64,000 nucleotides of DNA from Tetracladium setigerum (Eukaryota; Ascomycota; Leotiomycetes; Helotiales): contig PZJY01000012.1 of the NCBI GenBank assembly GCA_031472005.1, positions 1,364,001 to 1,428,000 of the forward strand, written 5' to 3'. The notes beneath the pieces were generated by a model that made no database searches, was not told the DNA's origin, and saw nothing but the letters and a program-made list of their open reading frames with translations. The position numbers were made by a program, and so were the translations under genes. This document shows, piece by piece, positions 11,499-23,000 of this stretch; position 1 is the stretch's first letter; every line of letters starts with the position of its first letter.

Positions 11499-13150
11499 AG
11501 TATCGTGAATACTCAGGTTGCACCTGGAAGAGCAGACACCTCGGGACTCTCTGGATCGACATGAAAACCACATATCCTAGTACCTTGAGCAGGATGCTCT
11601 CGACAAATGCGTAACAATGGACGAGCCTCATTCAGCACCCACCACCTCTGTCCTACATCACTGCCGCTATCCTGGGTTCGTCGAGTTGTTCGCCAAGATG
11701 AATATCAGAACCTGGTTTGAGATGAATTTATTGGATGGTAATCTGGCACGGGAGGAGGGATTCTTGACCTCTGGTCAGTATCACCACTGGTACGACAGAT
11801 GCAATCTCATATGGTGGAACTTCATACTGCAAACCTGGAACTTCAAAACAATCTCCCACCTCGATTAGGTGTTCCACTGCATAGTCCTCACAAGGTTTGT
11901 ACTTATGCCATGCACTTGTTCCACATTTGCCGGGAGGTTGGTGACACGAACGAAAGACAGAAGATCTTCTGGGTTCGAGGCAGTCAGTAAAGCTTGAAGA
12001 TCATTTACCATATTCCTTGTAGATATTGGGATTGGTAAGAGGTAGTTATATAAAGCAGAATCGGGTGGAATGTTAATAAGCCCAACCGACATGTATAGCC
12101 AAAGGTTACGCAAAGTCGATTTGGAGATTTAGTCTGAGAATATTTCTGACAGTTAAAAGTATCCGAGGAGCTTACTGTACGGCTGGGAATTCAATTTGTT
12201 GAGACATGGTGGAGAAGAATTGGCTTTGCCCGCGGGCTAGTTGCCGTGAAAGATAAATGGAATATCGCAGCACGGATATTTACATATTAGGTGGCTTTTT
12301 AAATAGAATTACCCGTATGAACAAGGCATGAACGAATGACCTCTTCTTGATGTAGACATCTCTTTCCGGGTTACTTCGTGGTGGGGGAATCTGATCTCAT
12401 ATTTTTTTAGAGATTAAATCAGGGTTACGCAAGTCTAGATGTCTTACATTGTTCTGCGTCTTTACAATCCAATAGAAATAAGTTAGATTTAATAGCATAA
12501 GTTGTCCAAGATGCTCGATATAGACGTGGGAACAACGCAATTGAAAACTCAGAAAAGTCGATACATATTTTCTTTAGTGGGGTTGAAAAGCCCCGCCAGA
12601 AGCGCAACCGAAGCGAGCAGGGCGAAAGAACAACGACCGTCGCAAGATCACCATACTCAAGATTTTCTTCGACCTGTTTCCCCGTTACCTTTGGAACTTT
12701 GCCTTCAACTGCTCGCCAATAAGACAGTTCTCACCTTTTTATGCGCAAGCAGCCGCCCACACGATCGCCACTCCACCTTCCAAACGACAGAGCAGCAAAC
12801 AACCCCCACATCGTCCTTCCTGGCCGCCAACACCACCAGAACTCCACCACAGGGACGATACAAGGAGGACATCCAATACGCCATTAAGACTCTGCGATTC
12901 GTATGTGAACCTTGCCTTTCACTTCTTGCCTCTACCATAGACACTATGCCACTGGCGTAATTCGCAGACAAAGCTAACCGCCCCTCAAATACAGACCGAT
13001 GCTGGCCTCGAGTAGCTAGGTGTCCCACCAGTGATCTTGTGCAACTCTACCAGACCCATTCTATACCGGCCAGCGTACCTGAATATCGGAGATTCTGGTT
13101 GAGCACGAAGAGCGATATAGCAGGGTTCTGTGAAGCTGTCAATGACAGTC
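11499..13150. other. Intergenic region between PAC4 and transportin
   Basis: No gene recognised. Short open frames occur near 11617-11868 (+) and 11865-12113 (-), but neither resembles a known family. The part from about 12640 to 13150 is C-rich and probably includes the transportin leader; a GT-AG pair around 12900-12990 could be a 5'-UTR intron. Confidence 0.5.
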
Positions 13151-16100
13151 ATGGCGTGGCAACCTCAGGAAGAGCCGTTGAGGCAACTCTCAAGTTGTTT
13201 GAGAGACTCTCTAAGTGGATATAACAAGACTGCTCAAAAGCAGGCAGAGCTTGTGAGTAAATACTCCATATTCCGCTGTTTTGGGGGGTGCAAGGTGGTT
13301 GATACTCTACTGATCCCATTCCTCAGATGCTTGCACAAGCCAAATCCTCACCTGATATCAATAATTATCTTACCTACCTTTTCTCCAGCACACAAGCACC
13401 AAATGGGTTGGCGTACAGCGCCGAGGAATACCATGCGATTAGATCTGCGGCGGCTATGATGCTGAAGAATAATATCAAGTCCACCTACAAAAAGATCCAA
13501 CCAGAAAGCATCGCCCTGATCAAATCTACGGTCCCTCTGGCCCTACAGGACAAGAACAGCTCAATACGAAGTTACGCCGGAAATGTTATCACCGAGATAG
13601 TCACTCGAGGCGGAATAGCTGGCTGGCCTGAGATATTACCCCAGCTACTGGCTTTGATTGGCAATGAGACTGGCAGCGCAACTGCAGAAGCACAGGAGGG
13701 AGCTATGGGAACATTGGCCAAAATCTGCGAAGACAACAAGAAAATGCTCGACAAAGATTACCAAGGGCAACGACCCCTGACATTCATTATTCCAAAACTT
13801 ATCCAGTTTACACTCAACGAAAAGCCAAAGGTCAGGTCGCTCGCCCTTGCAAGCATCAACGTTTTTATTCCAGAGAAATCCCAAGCCATCTTGGTCAACT
13901 TGGATAGCCTTCTTAATCAACTCTTCCAGCTTGCAAACGATCCCTCTTCAGATGTTAGGCGACACGTGTGCCGCGCCTTTGTTCAGATTGTCGAAATCCG
14001 ACCCGACAAGGTCTTGCCACATCTCGAGGGCTTGGTAGATTATATGTTAACTCAGCAACGAAAGATTGAGGACGAGGACTTAGCCTGTGATGCTGCCGAA
14101 TTTTGGCTTGCCATTGGTGAACGGGACGGAATTTCGAAATCTCTCGCCCCGTATATCCACAAGATCATTCCCGTCCTTCTAGAGAGTATGGTCTATAGCG
14201 AAGATGATATTGCAATGCTGGAAGGTGGTGGAGACGATGCTGATGAGGAAGACAAGGACCAAGATATCCGTCCTACTTTTGCGAAAAGCAAGAGTGCAAA
14301 ACTGAACGGCCAGAATGATGAGGAAGTTGAAGATGGAAGTGCCTATTCGAAGCTCCGCGAAATGGACGATGATCTGGACGAGGGAGAAATCGAAGAGTTT
14401 GATGATGACGATGACGCGAACCCAGAAGATCGATGGAATCTGCGGAAGTGTTCTGCAGCTGCTTTGGATGTGTTTGCAAGTGATTTCCGGGGACCGGTTT
14501 TCGAAACCATCCTTCCTTACCTCATGACAAACTTGAAGCATGAAGAATGGCAATTTCGCGAAGCAGCCGTTCTTGCTCTTGGTGCTGTCGCAGAAGGTTG
14601 TATGGACGTTGTTACGCCTCATCTACCAGATTTGGTCCCTTACCTGATCTCACTTCTGAGTGACAAGGAGCCTCTTGTCCGCCAGATTACTTGCTGGACT
14701 CTAGGTCGTTATTCGGCATGGGGTGCAGCACTTTCCACGCCAGAGTTGAGAGCTCAATACTTCGAGCCGATGATGGAAGGAATCTTGATGAAAATGCTGG
14801 ACTCGAACAAGCGAGTTCAAGAGGCAGGCGCTTCCGCTTTTGCGCATCTTGAAGAGAAAGCCGGTGCCTCGTTAACGCCCTACTGTGAACCAATCATTCG
14901 CCAATTTGTTCGTTGTTTTGACAAGTACAAGGACAGAAATATGTTCATCCTCTACGATTGCGTCCAGACCTTGGCAGAGCATGTTGGACACGGGCTGGCA
15001 CAACCTCAACTCATTGATTTATTGATGCCTGCTCTCATTCACCGATGGCAGAAGGTTTCAGACCAGTCACGAGAGCTATTCCCGCTCCTCGAGTGCTTGT
15101 CTTATGTCGCTACCGCCTTGGCCGATGAGTTCGCGCCGTTCGCGTCGCCAGTCTTTTCCAGATGCATTACAATCATCCACCAAAACCTGCAGGATTATGT
15201 GGCCTCAGTGGAGAATGAGGCTTTGGACACGCCTGAGAAGGACTTTCTCGTTACGAGTTTGGATCTATTGAGCGCCATCATTCAGGCACTGGAGGAGAAA
15301 CAATCCGCAGCCCTCGTATCCGGCTCCCAACCCCCGTTGTTTGAACTTCTTACCTTTTGCATGGAGGATCCAGAAAACGATGTGCGCCAATCATCTTATG
15401 CTTTGCTAGGAGACTGCGCCAAATATGTTTTCCCACAGCTGCATCCATTCCTACCCACACACCTCCCGATCTTAATCAAGCAACTAGACCTTGATGCTAT
15501 TTTGGACGAGCAAATCGAGACTGGCTTCAGTGTGATCAACAATGCATGCTGGTCGCTCGGTGAAATTGCCATTCAGCATGGAAAAGGGATGGAACCTTAC
15601 GTGGGAGATCTCCTGCGCCGTTTCTTGGAAATTTTGGGCAATCCCGAGGTTCCAAAGTCGGTCCTCGAGAATGCAGCAATTGCACTGGGAAGACTTGGTC
15701 TTCAAAATGGTGTGGTAATGGCACCTTACCTATCCAACTTCTCAGAGCCGTTCTTGAAGTCAATCATCTCGGTGGATTATACCCTGGAGAAGGCCAGCGC
15801 TTTCAAGGGATTCTGCTTGGTTGTTATCGCAAATCCTCAGGCAATGGAGAAGGACATGGGTCGTCTCTTCACAGCTATTGCTCGATACAAGCTTGACGAA
15901 TCTTTCAAGACTCCTCTGACCGCCGACCTCCAGCAAGTGTTCCAACATGTAAGCCAACTTCTTGCCCATACAAACTCTACTCTGCTGACATCTTCCCATA
16001 GACCCTCGATCTCTACAAGACCCTCATTCCAAATTTCAGCACCTTCCTCCAGACTTGCATTGCCCCCGCGGACCTCAACAGCCTCTGTGCCAATATACCG

Positions 16101-16196
16101 TGTAAATACCACCCACCACAAATACAAAATAACAGGTTCAGTCAATCATACGATTCCCTTGATTTCGATTTGCATGGCGTACATGGAAATATTTAG
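13151..16196 (+). CDS. kap104: Transportin / karyopherin beta-2 (Kap104)
   Basis: Three exons, 13151-13252, 13327-15948 and 16002-16196, give about 972 residues. HEAT repeats fill the protein. The key feature is an acidic insertion around residues 370-390 (EIEEFDDDDDANPEDRWN), the H8 loop that releases cargo when RanGTP binds. It is followed by the RKCSAAALDVFA helix typical of transportins. Kap104 imports PY-NLS cargoes such as mRNA-binding proteins. The start is set by MAWQPQEEPLRQL, and the first intron restores AELMLAQAKSSPDINNYL. The last intron (53 bp) restores a DLYKTLIPNF helix. The C-terminal 30 residues after PADLNSLCANI are less certain: the frame runs to a TAG at 16194, and the family usually ends sooner. 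Confidence 0.92.
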
Positions 16197-18003
16197 GTTG
16201 CAGAGAACGGTCGACAATGACAGGGTGTGAGAGCGTATCGAAATCATGCGAACAAGCAGGCAAGCGGAAATGGAAACATTGCGTATAGCAAATTTATTTA
16301 CGATGGAAGCGATATTTGGATGGGGCTGACAAAAATGTGTGTCTCTCCCTCTCTTGCTGTACATGCTGGTAGGAGAAAGGAGAGAGAGGTGGCGAGAAGA
16401 AGGAAGGGAGAGAAGGCAGTTATGCGTACGAGCTATTTGGTCGACTGCGACTGCACGACTTTCCATTTACATTTGAAATTTTGGCGTGTTCTTTTTTTTT
16501 TTAACATTTGCAGGCGTGCGGGTTCTTCTCCTACTTCATATGCCTGGATGAATGAGATATTCGACACGCATGCAATAGCGCTTAGATAGATATCCTGCTT
16601 CCCCCTCCTTTCTCTCTTAAATCCCGATCTTGAATAGAGCTGGAAAACTTTCTCATGGCGATTGAAATAGCCTGGAAGGAATGTTCCTTCCGGTCCACTC
16701 CCTCCTCTATCATTACTCGCTTGACTAGAGGGGGCAATAATGAAGGGAATTTGAGGGAGATAATCAGAGAATGGAGGGGCAAATGCATAAATGACAGTTA
16801 CATCTGAATGAATGGCAATGTGGACACAAACATTGAATGAAAAGCAATTGCAGGAAAGCGCGGAACTTTTAGATAGATAACAAAAAACCCGTAGATAGGT
16901 AGGTAGTCTAGTCACACAACGCAACAAGCACACACGCACGATTAGTTGTGTTTGGATCGTTGGTTTTTTATAGCGGAATTTGCAAATTCTCAACGATAAG
17001 CAGATTAATGAAAGAACTTGAGCAGTTTTTAAAGGGACATAGTTTGAAGTACGAGTGAAAGTCTGATAGTTAGTTGTCCTCTGTGTGTTTGGTAATGTTC
17101 TGAAGGCGAGATATATGTTTGAGAGAGGGAGAGATGAGAAGGCAGTGAGGTAGGTGCTCCTCAGTACCTCGAGGAGCAGCAGCAAATATTTTCTCAGGTG
17201 ACTCAATCACCAACCATGAAGATCTTCTTGAGACTACTGTTTGTATGATCATCCATCGCATTTGCAAAAAACAAGACGGGAAATACCTTCTCACCAATAC
17301 TGTACCAGTAGAGTCGGGCGAGAGGAATAAGTACAGTCGCCAGTGCAGGAAGAAGACAGTCAGTACAGTACATACACAACAAGTGAAAAGAAACATGTTC
17401 TTCAAAATCATCCTTCGTTTCCAACCCAATATCTCTCAAGAAAATAAGAAAAACACAATCCCCTGGTATCTGGCCCCCATCTTGAAAATTACATACAACA
17501 TCCACCTTCCGCCGCAGTGTATCCCATCCTGTCCGTCCTTCTTCTGCCCCCAAATCAAACCAAACCCAGGCAAGAAATGAGGTTTTAGAATTTCTATTTT
17601 CATCCCCGTATTCCCACTCTGTTTAATACATTATCTGATATCACAAGCACAACCACGTTACCACCAGGCAGGCAGGTATCAGCTCAGCATACTCCACTAC
17701 TCGTACTCTCTTTTCTCTCTGGCGCTTAAGTCTGAGCCTGAGCCTAAGAGCCTGAGCCTGGCACCATGAATTCATGCAGAAACCAGCACAGCACAGCACG
17801 AACACACTGCACGGTGACTGACTGCATAGATAGCACCACTAAGAAGCGTGAATGATCAATCTAACTCACCGCCTAACAAATCTGGACAATACTCCTCCCA
17901 CCTATGTACAACATTGTGGCGAATAACAAAGTGCGGAAGAATACCTACAGAGTACAGAAATATCAAAAACAGATGGATGGGTGAATGGGCATAATTCCGC
18001 TTG

Positions 18004-18022
18004 GTGGCTGGCTGGCTGGCTG
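18004..18022. repeat. GGCT microsatellite
   Basis: About four and a half tandem copies of the tetranucleotide GGCT in non-coding DNA. Confidence 0.8.
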
Positions 18023-18728
18023 AACTACAGTCCTGTAACTGGCGGCTGATTGAACTAACTGTATTTTACAATACGACCGTAGAGTAAATATAACCTTAAG
18101 CCACCACAGTAGTCGCATAAGACTTGGAAATGCCACGTTTTGGTTTTCTTGATGAATCAGAAATGTGTGCAGCTCGAAGCCCTAGGTACGTACAGTACGT
18201 AGGTATGTATGTACACTGACATAAGACGAATAAGAAACTTAAGTGGAATGTTTTTCCGTTTTGGGAAAGTTTAATTTTTTTGTTATTTTTGGAAGGATTG
18301 ATTTTGTGGAATGAGGTCAGAAGGACCGAAAAGGAAAGGAGGGAAGGAGATGTAACAAGAAGACAAAGAAAGAAAGAAAGCCGTTTGCGACGTTTTAGGA
18401 AGCTTTTCCATTTTCATCTCCTGTCTGGGGTTGTTGATTTAAACAATCGGAGTTACCGATCGTTTGGTTGTGTGGACGGGAGATGGATATGTGGAGAGGG
18501 AGAGGTGGACAAGAATGTGGAGTGTTGTGTTGAGAAAAAGGCAGCGGACGACAAATAATCGATTGGGAAAAGTAGACTGCTCAACATACAAATTTTGAAA
18601 GAAAGAAAATAAAAATAATGAAAAAAGGAATTGGGCCATGTGCGCACGCCTGAGAGAGAAAGAATCGAAAGGTTATTTTTCATTCCTAAGCTTCTTGCAG
18701 TAGCATGTCATTTTTGCCCCAATTTTTT

Positions 18729-18778
18729 CAATAATAATAATAAATATAATAATAATAAGAACAATAATAAATGACCCT
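18729..18778. repeat. AAT-rich microsatellite
   Basis: Interrupted runs of AAT/ATA trinucleotides about 50 bp long in the gene-poor interval. Confidence 0.8.
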
Positions 18779-19806
18779 TGAATTATTTTGCGCGCTCCGT
18801 GGAGTCCGTGGGGAAAATGGGGTTTCCGTCAGTAGTCTAAAAAGTTGCTGGCTGAATAAGAGATTCGAGTCCTCTTTCCTTGTCGGGATGAGGGAATATG
18901 CATCATTCGAAGCTTTGGGGATGGAGAGAGTTGAAAAAACCGTACGATGGGATGATGATGGGCTGGCTGCCCGGGTTGCTTCTAGAAAGGATAAATATCC
19001 CTTCCATACATATTTGCAAATTGACAATGACATGCATGAAAGAATGCATGCCACCTCCATCATCGTCCGCCTGTCTCTTGTTTTCGTTACAAACTGCTTT
19101 GGGAACAATAATGGAGTCACAGTCCGTATTGCTCTCCCGGTCGTCTGGTAGAGTAACATAACCGACCGGGTGGCTGTTGCTAAAATGACTATGTGTGCTG
19201 TACATAAGCTTTGGTGTAGGCTGAAAATAAAGTACCGTATGTAAGATTACAGTGTATGTAGAAGCAGGATATGCTGGGTAAGTCGAAGCGAGCACGAGGT
19301 TTCGTGATATTTCAACAGGCTAGATGGATACGTTATATCAGGAACGGCCAATTGAAAATCAAGCCTTCGGGGAAATCGAGGGTCTGTGGTGAGCGTCGAG
19401 AGCGAAATGGGAATGTATTCTGGACGACTATGGCGGGATTTTAGGCATCAGTTTTCGGTACATGGAAATGGTTCAGCCAGCCAGCTGTACAATACATATT
19501 GCAGAATAGGTCATCATGGCTTTTGTTTGACCCAAGGGCATGGTTGGGAAGGAAAAACAAACCATTACAACGCCTTTGAACTACTTACTGTATGACATGC
19601 GCTAGTTGTATAGTACGATAGATATGGTCTATGTTTGGTAGACGCGTCCGTTCACACCCAGACACCTACAGAAGTAAGTCTCGGATAAGGAGCGTCAGAT
19701 CTTGGGCGGGTAATTTATTGATTTTGTGCAAGAGTTCCCCGTGATGTAAGGTTTCGGGTGCTCAGCCTTGTTTTATGGTCAGATCGGACGTGAGCCAATT
19801 GCTTTT

Positions 19807-19824
19807 GGAGAGAGAGAGAGAGAG
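19807..19824. repeat. GA microsatellite
   Basis: About nine tandem GA dinucleotides in non-coding DNA. Confidence 0.8.
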
Positions 19825-20000
19825 GGTGGAAAAGGGGGAGGCTGTGTTTGTCAGATTGATTGTAAGAAGTAAGAAGTAAGGAGTTTCTTTGGGTTTGGTT
19901 TTGGTTTTATCATTTGCTTTGGTGTGTTGCGGAAAAATGAGTAATGATGGATATGGGTTCGGGATTTGGAAAAAGCGAGCGAAAGTAGTCACCGCCTTTG

Positions 20001-23000
20001 GCAAGGGGAGGAACTTGAGAAGAAGATTTGTTTGGGTTTGTTACATACCCTGATACCTTGTAAGTTCAGTACGTGAGGAGGTCGGTATGACCCTTGTATA
20101 TTCCTTGAACCACTTGTTGTCGTCGTCGTCGTCAGCTTCTCCTGCATCTGGAAGGCACATAGTCTGATATACCCCGCAGGCGGATATTATCCTCGATGGT
20201 GGTCGAGTCGTATTGTTGTTTTTGAGCAATAGAGTAAGGCAGAGTACCAGGCAACCTGCCAACTCGACAAGATGATGATCAGGATGATGGTAGATGTGTG
20301 CGCATCATTTGCTCCTGCAATCTCCTTCCTGTCAGTCATTCGTTTGATCAACATTGCAATTTCGTATTTAAGCATTTCAGTTGTTTCAATTGGCCTTGCA
20401 AAGTCCTAATCAAGTAAACGGGGGTTGTATTCTCGTGCCAAGCGAAGAGGCTGGGAGGAGGGTACGTAAGAGCTGGTGAGATTTTGGGTAGTTTTGAATC
20501 GTTTTTGCTGCTGTAAAGAGAGTATTTTTTGATTGTTGATTCGCGGCCTGCAATACTCATACTAGGCGTCCGTCAAACATCAGACAAACCCTCTTGTGCC
20601 GCAAGGTTGAGGCGGCCAAAAAATTAAGTTAACCTTCGGGATCTGGATTGAAGATTCCAAGGATTCAAGGCTTGATTTTTTTTCCCCTTTGAATCCCTTG
20701 ACCGCCTTTGCTGGGGTGTGACAAGTGTATGATCCGAGACATCATCCGATGCGTCCCAATTCGTCCATTTGGGCGAATGATCACTGGCCGCCTGCCCTTC
20801 GCTTCTGCAGCAACAGGCTTCTTGGTATCCAGATATCTGGTATCATTACTATTGACCCGGTGCAGTTAGACACCGAGTAATAACAATGTGATACAACTTG
20901 CCTCTGTGTTCATTCGTTCGTTCTTTGTTTGTTTGCTTGTCTGCACTGCCCTTGCAGCCTCTGTCTGTATGGTGGGTTAAATTGGCAACGGCACTGCTCC
21001 GATAGTAATTAAGGACTGTGTTGGCATTGATATCCTCTCCATTATTTCTCCAGAAGTTGCAAGATAAACAAGAACAGCAGTGGGAGAACCTCCTCCCATG
21101 CAGTTCCCTACCTACCTTACCTAGGTATGCTATGCAGCTTCCTGTCAGACCCTAGCTTCCATCTACACCATGGGGGGTGCTTGAATGCTTCTCATCCCAT
21201 GTGGGTGCGAGGGAACCATGCATCTCACGATGTTACTGTGTTAGTGCTATTTAAAGGACCGAAGGTGGCCATGTGACTCCGCGAGGGTGCGTGAGAATTG
21301 TCCGATGAGGGTATTCCCGTAGCTTTCTTTCTGTAAGACGGGCGGACGATTCAAGTCCATGCTCGTCCTTTTCCTCTCGGTGCTGCCCAATTACTTCGCT
21401 CCTGTGAAGCGGGCACGCTCAAAAGAGACATCGCGGCCGTGATGCATCTCTCTCGAGTCCCTATTGCGGCAATGGCCACGTACCTTCATCCAGTCATTCA
21501 GTACATGACTTGTAAAGTCCTGTAAAATGCCTGATTCCTTGTTGTTTGTTTGGGTTTGCGCCGGCCAGTGAGGACCCGAAACCTGCTGCTGTTTAGTGGT
21601 TACTAAAGTGAAGAAGAGAACGGATTACGGCAGGTAAGTAGATACCTGACTTATTGCATCCATATGTCCGGCTCGTTGATTATTGAGGTACTTGGTCTTC
21701 ATGACAGTTTGGATATGGGAGATGGGAGGCCGGAAAAGTGCCCAAAATAGAATGTACCCGAGGAGGGAGAGCAGGATGTTAGAGGCTCGCTAAAGTGTTG
21801 GAGCTAAGATAGTAGCGACCGCTTCTTACGGCTCCCTTTCAAAAACGCCGGTTGGTTGGCCGGTCCCTTTAAGAGTCCTAACATCAAGCTCAACACCCTC
21901 ACAACTACTCGAGATATCCACTACGACGCCGCTGCTATTTGCCAATCGCATTTACACTTTTTCGTAAACCCTACTGTACCTCACGCCCTCACATTATTCC
22001 CCGCAACGACCTCGTCACACAACCTCACCGCCTTTGCCCCGGTTGAGAACCCGCTGGTGTCGACTCCCGTAGCACGCCCGATCGAGATACACGGCATTTC
22101 GAGAGACCTTCTGGTGGCCACAGATATTGACACTGACATGACGACGGGACAAGAGGCACGTTGAGGTGCAGTAGCAGCAACAACAGTTGGGCTCGCCAGT
22201 TGGAACTTGAAGATTCGCGAGGAAATCGGATTTTCGAACTCGGCGGACCCCCGGCTTCCCGGCTTTTGCACCGGCCGAGCTCTGTCTTACTCGCCATTCC
22301 GACGTAATGGTTGAGCAATTACCTACCTACCCATCGAGCAATCATCATAAAACATCGCTAGCATCATTAACATGAGCTAGCTCGCCCATATATATTCCGG
22401 CGCTTTAGTCAACGTTGACGCATAATCCGAATCCAACTTTGACAAGACCCATCGTCACTAAAAACCACAACCTTGACCTGCCCCATTAATTCGAGGCTCT
22501 TGCCATCCCCCCTCTAGCTGGAGTAGGAAGGCAGATATGTTTCAGCATATGTCCTCCAAACTTTTCTAGTGGAGACTTGAGATCTTCCCTTTCCGAAACA
22601 GCAACAAGTCAAGGATACTGGTTCGTTCGTTCATTGACACCTCCACAGCCGTGCCGAAATCTCGTTGGAGCGACAGCACTTGGCAAACGCTTAATCATGA
22701 CCCCTTCGTTGGTTGAGCGAATTAAGGGAGTCCTGGCTTGAGCGAATTAAGGGATGCGTATCCGGACTTTCTATCTCCTCGCACATCTCACCGCCTGGAC
22801 ATAGTAGTCGCCTGACCAATGGTTTTTAATATCTCTAAAAAGATCGTTTGTTGGCGACCCTGAGCGACGTCAGTTGGCTCTGACTGAGTATTGCCGTTGT
22901 TGCCGACCTTTGCTCGCTGATGTCAAGTAGTGCCAAAGTCCGGCATCAGATCGTCGGCCAAAAAAGAGACTATGTATCCCTCCGTCGATGCTAGTTTGAA

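Larger units (their letters stand above)
16197..20000. other. Gene-poor interval, left part
   Basis: No gene supported. A 257-codon minus-strand frame at 16433-17206 lacks domain character. The stretch has simple repeats: GGCT repeats at 18004-18022, an AT-rich AAT tract at 18729-18778 and a GA tract at 19807-19824. It also has GAGCCT repeats near 17730-17760 and the palindromic TACGTACAGTACGTA near 18188-18202. Part may be a transportin 3' UTR. Confidence 0.5.

Noticed and set aside
12502..12960. 152-codon frame before transportin
   Set aside because: Low-complexity Pro/Thr/Ser-rich sequence in what is probably the transportin leader; no homology recognised.
16103..16138. Possible 36 bp intron at the transportin C-terminus
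   Set aside because: It would be in phase but is shorter than any other intron in the window, and the donor is poor; kept as coding, with the C-terminus flagged uncertain.
16433..17206. 257-codon open frame on the minus strand
   Set aside because: No domain, odd Cys/Ser/Tyr-rich composition and no splice or start context; it lies downstream of transportin in AT-rich non-coding sequence and looks like a chance frame.
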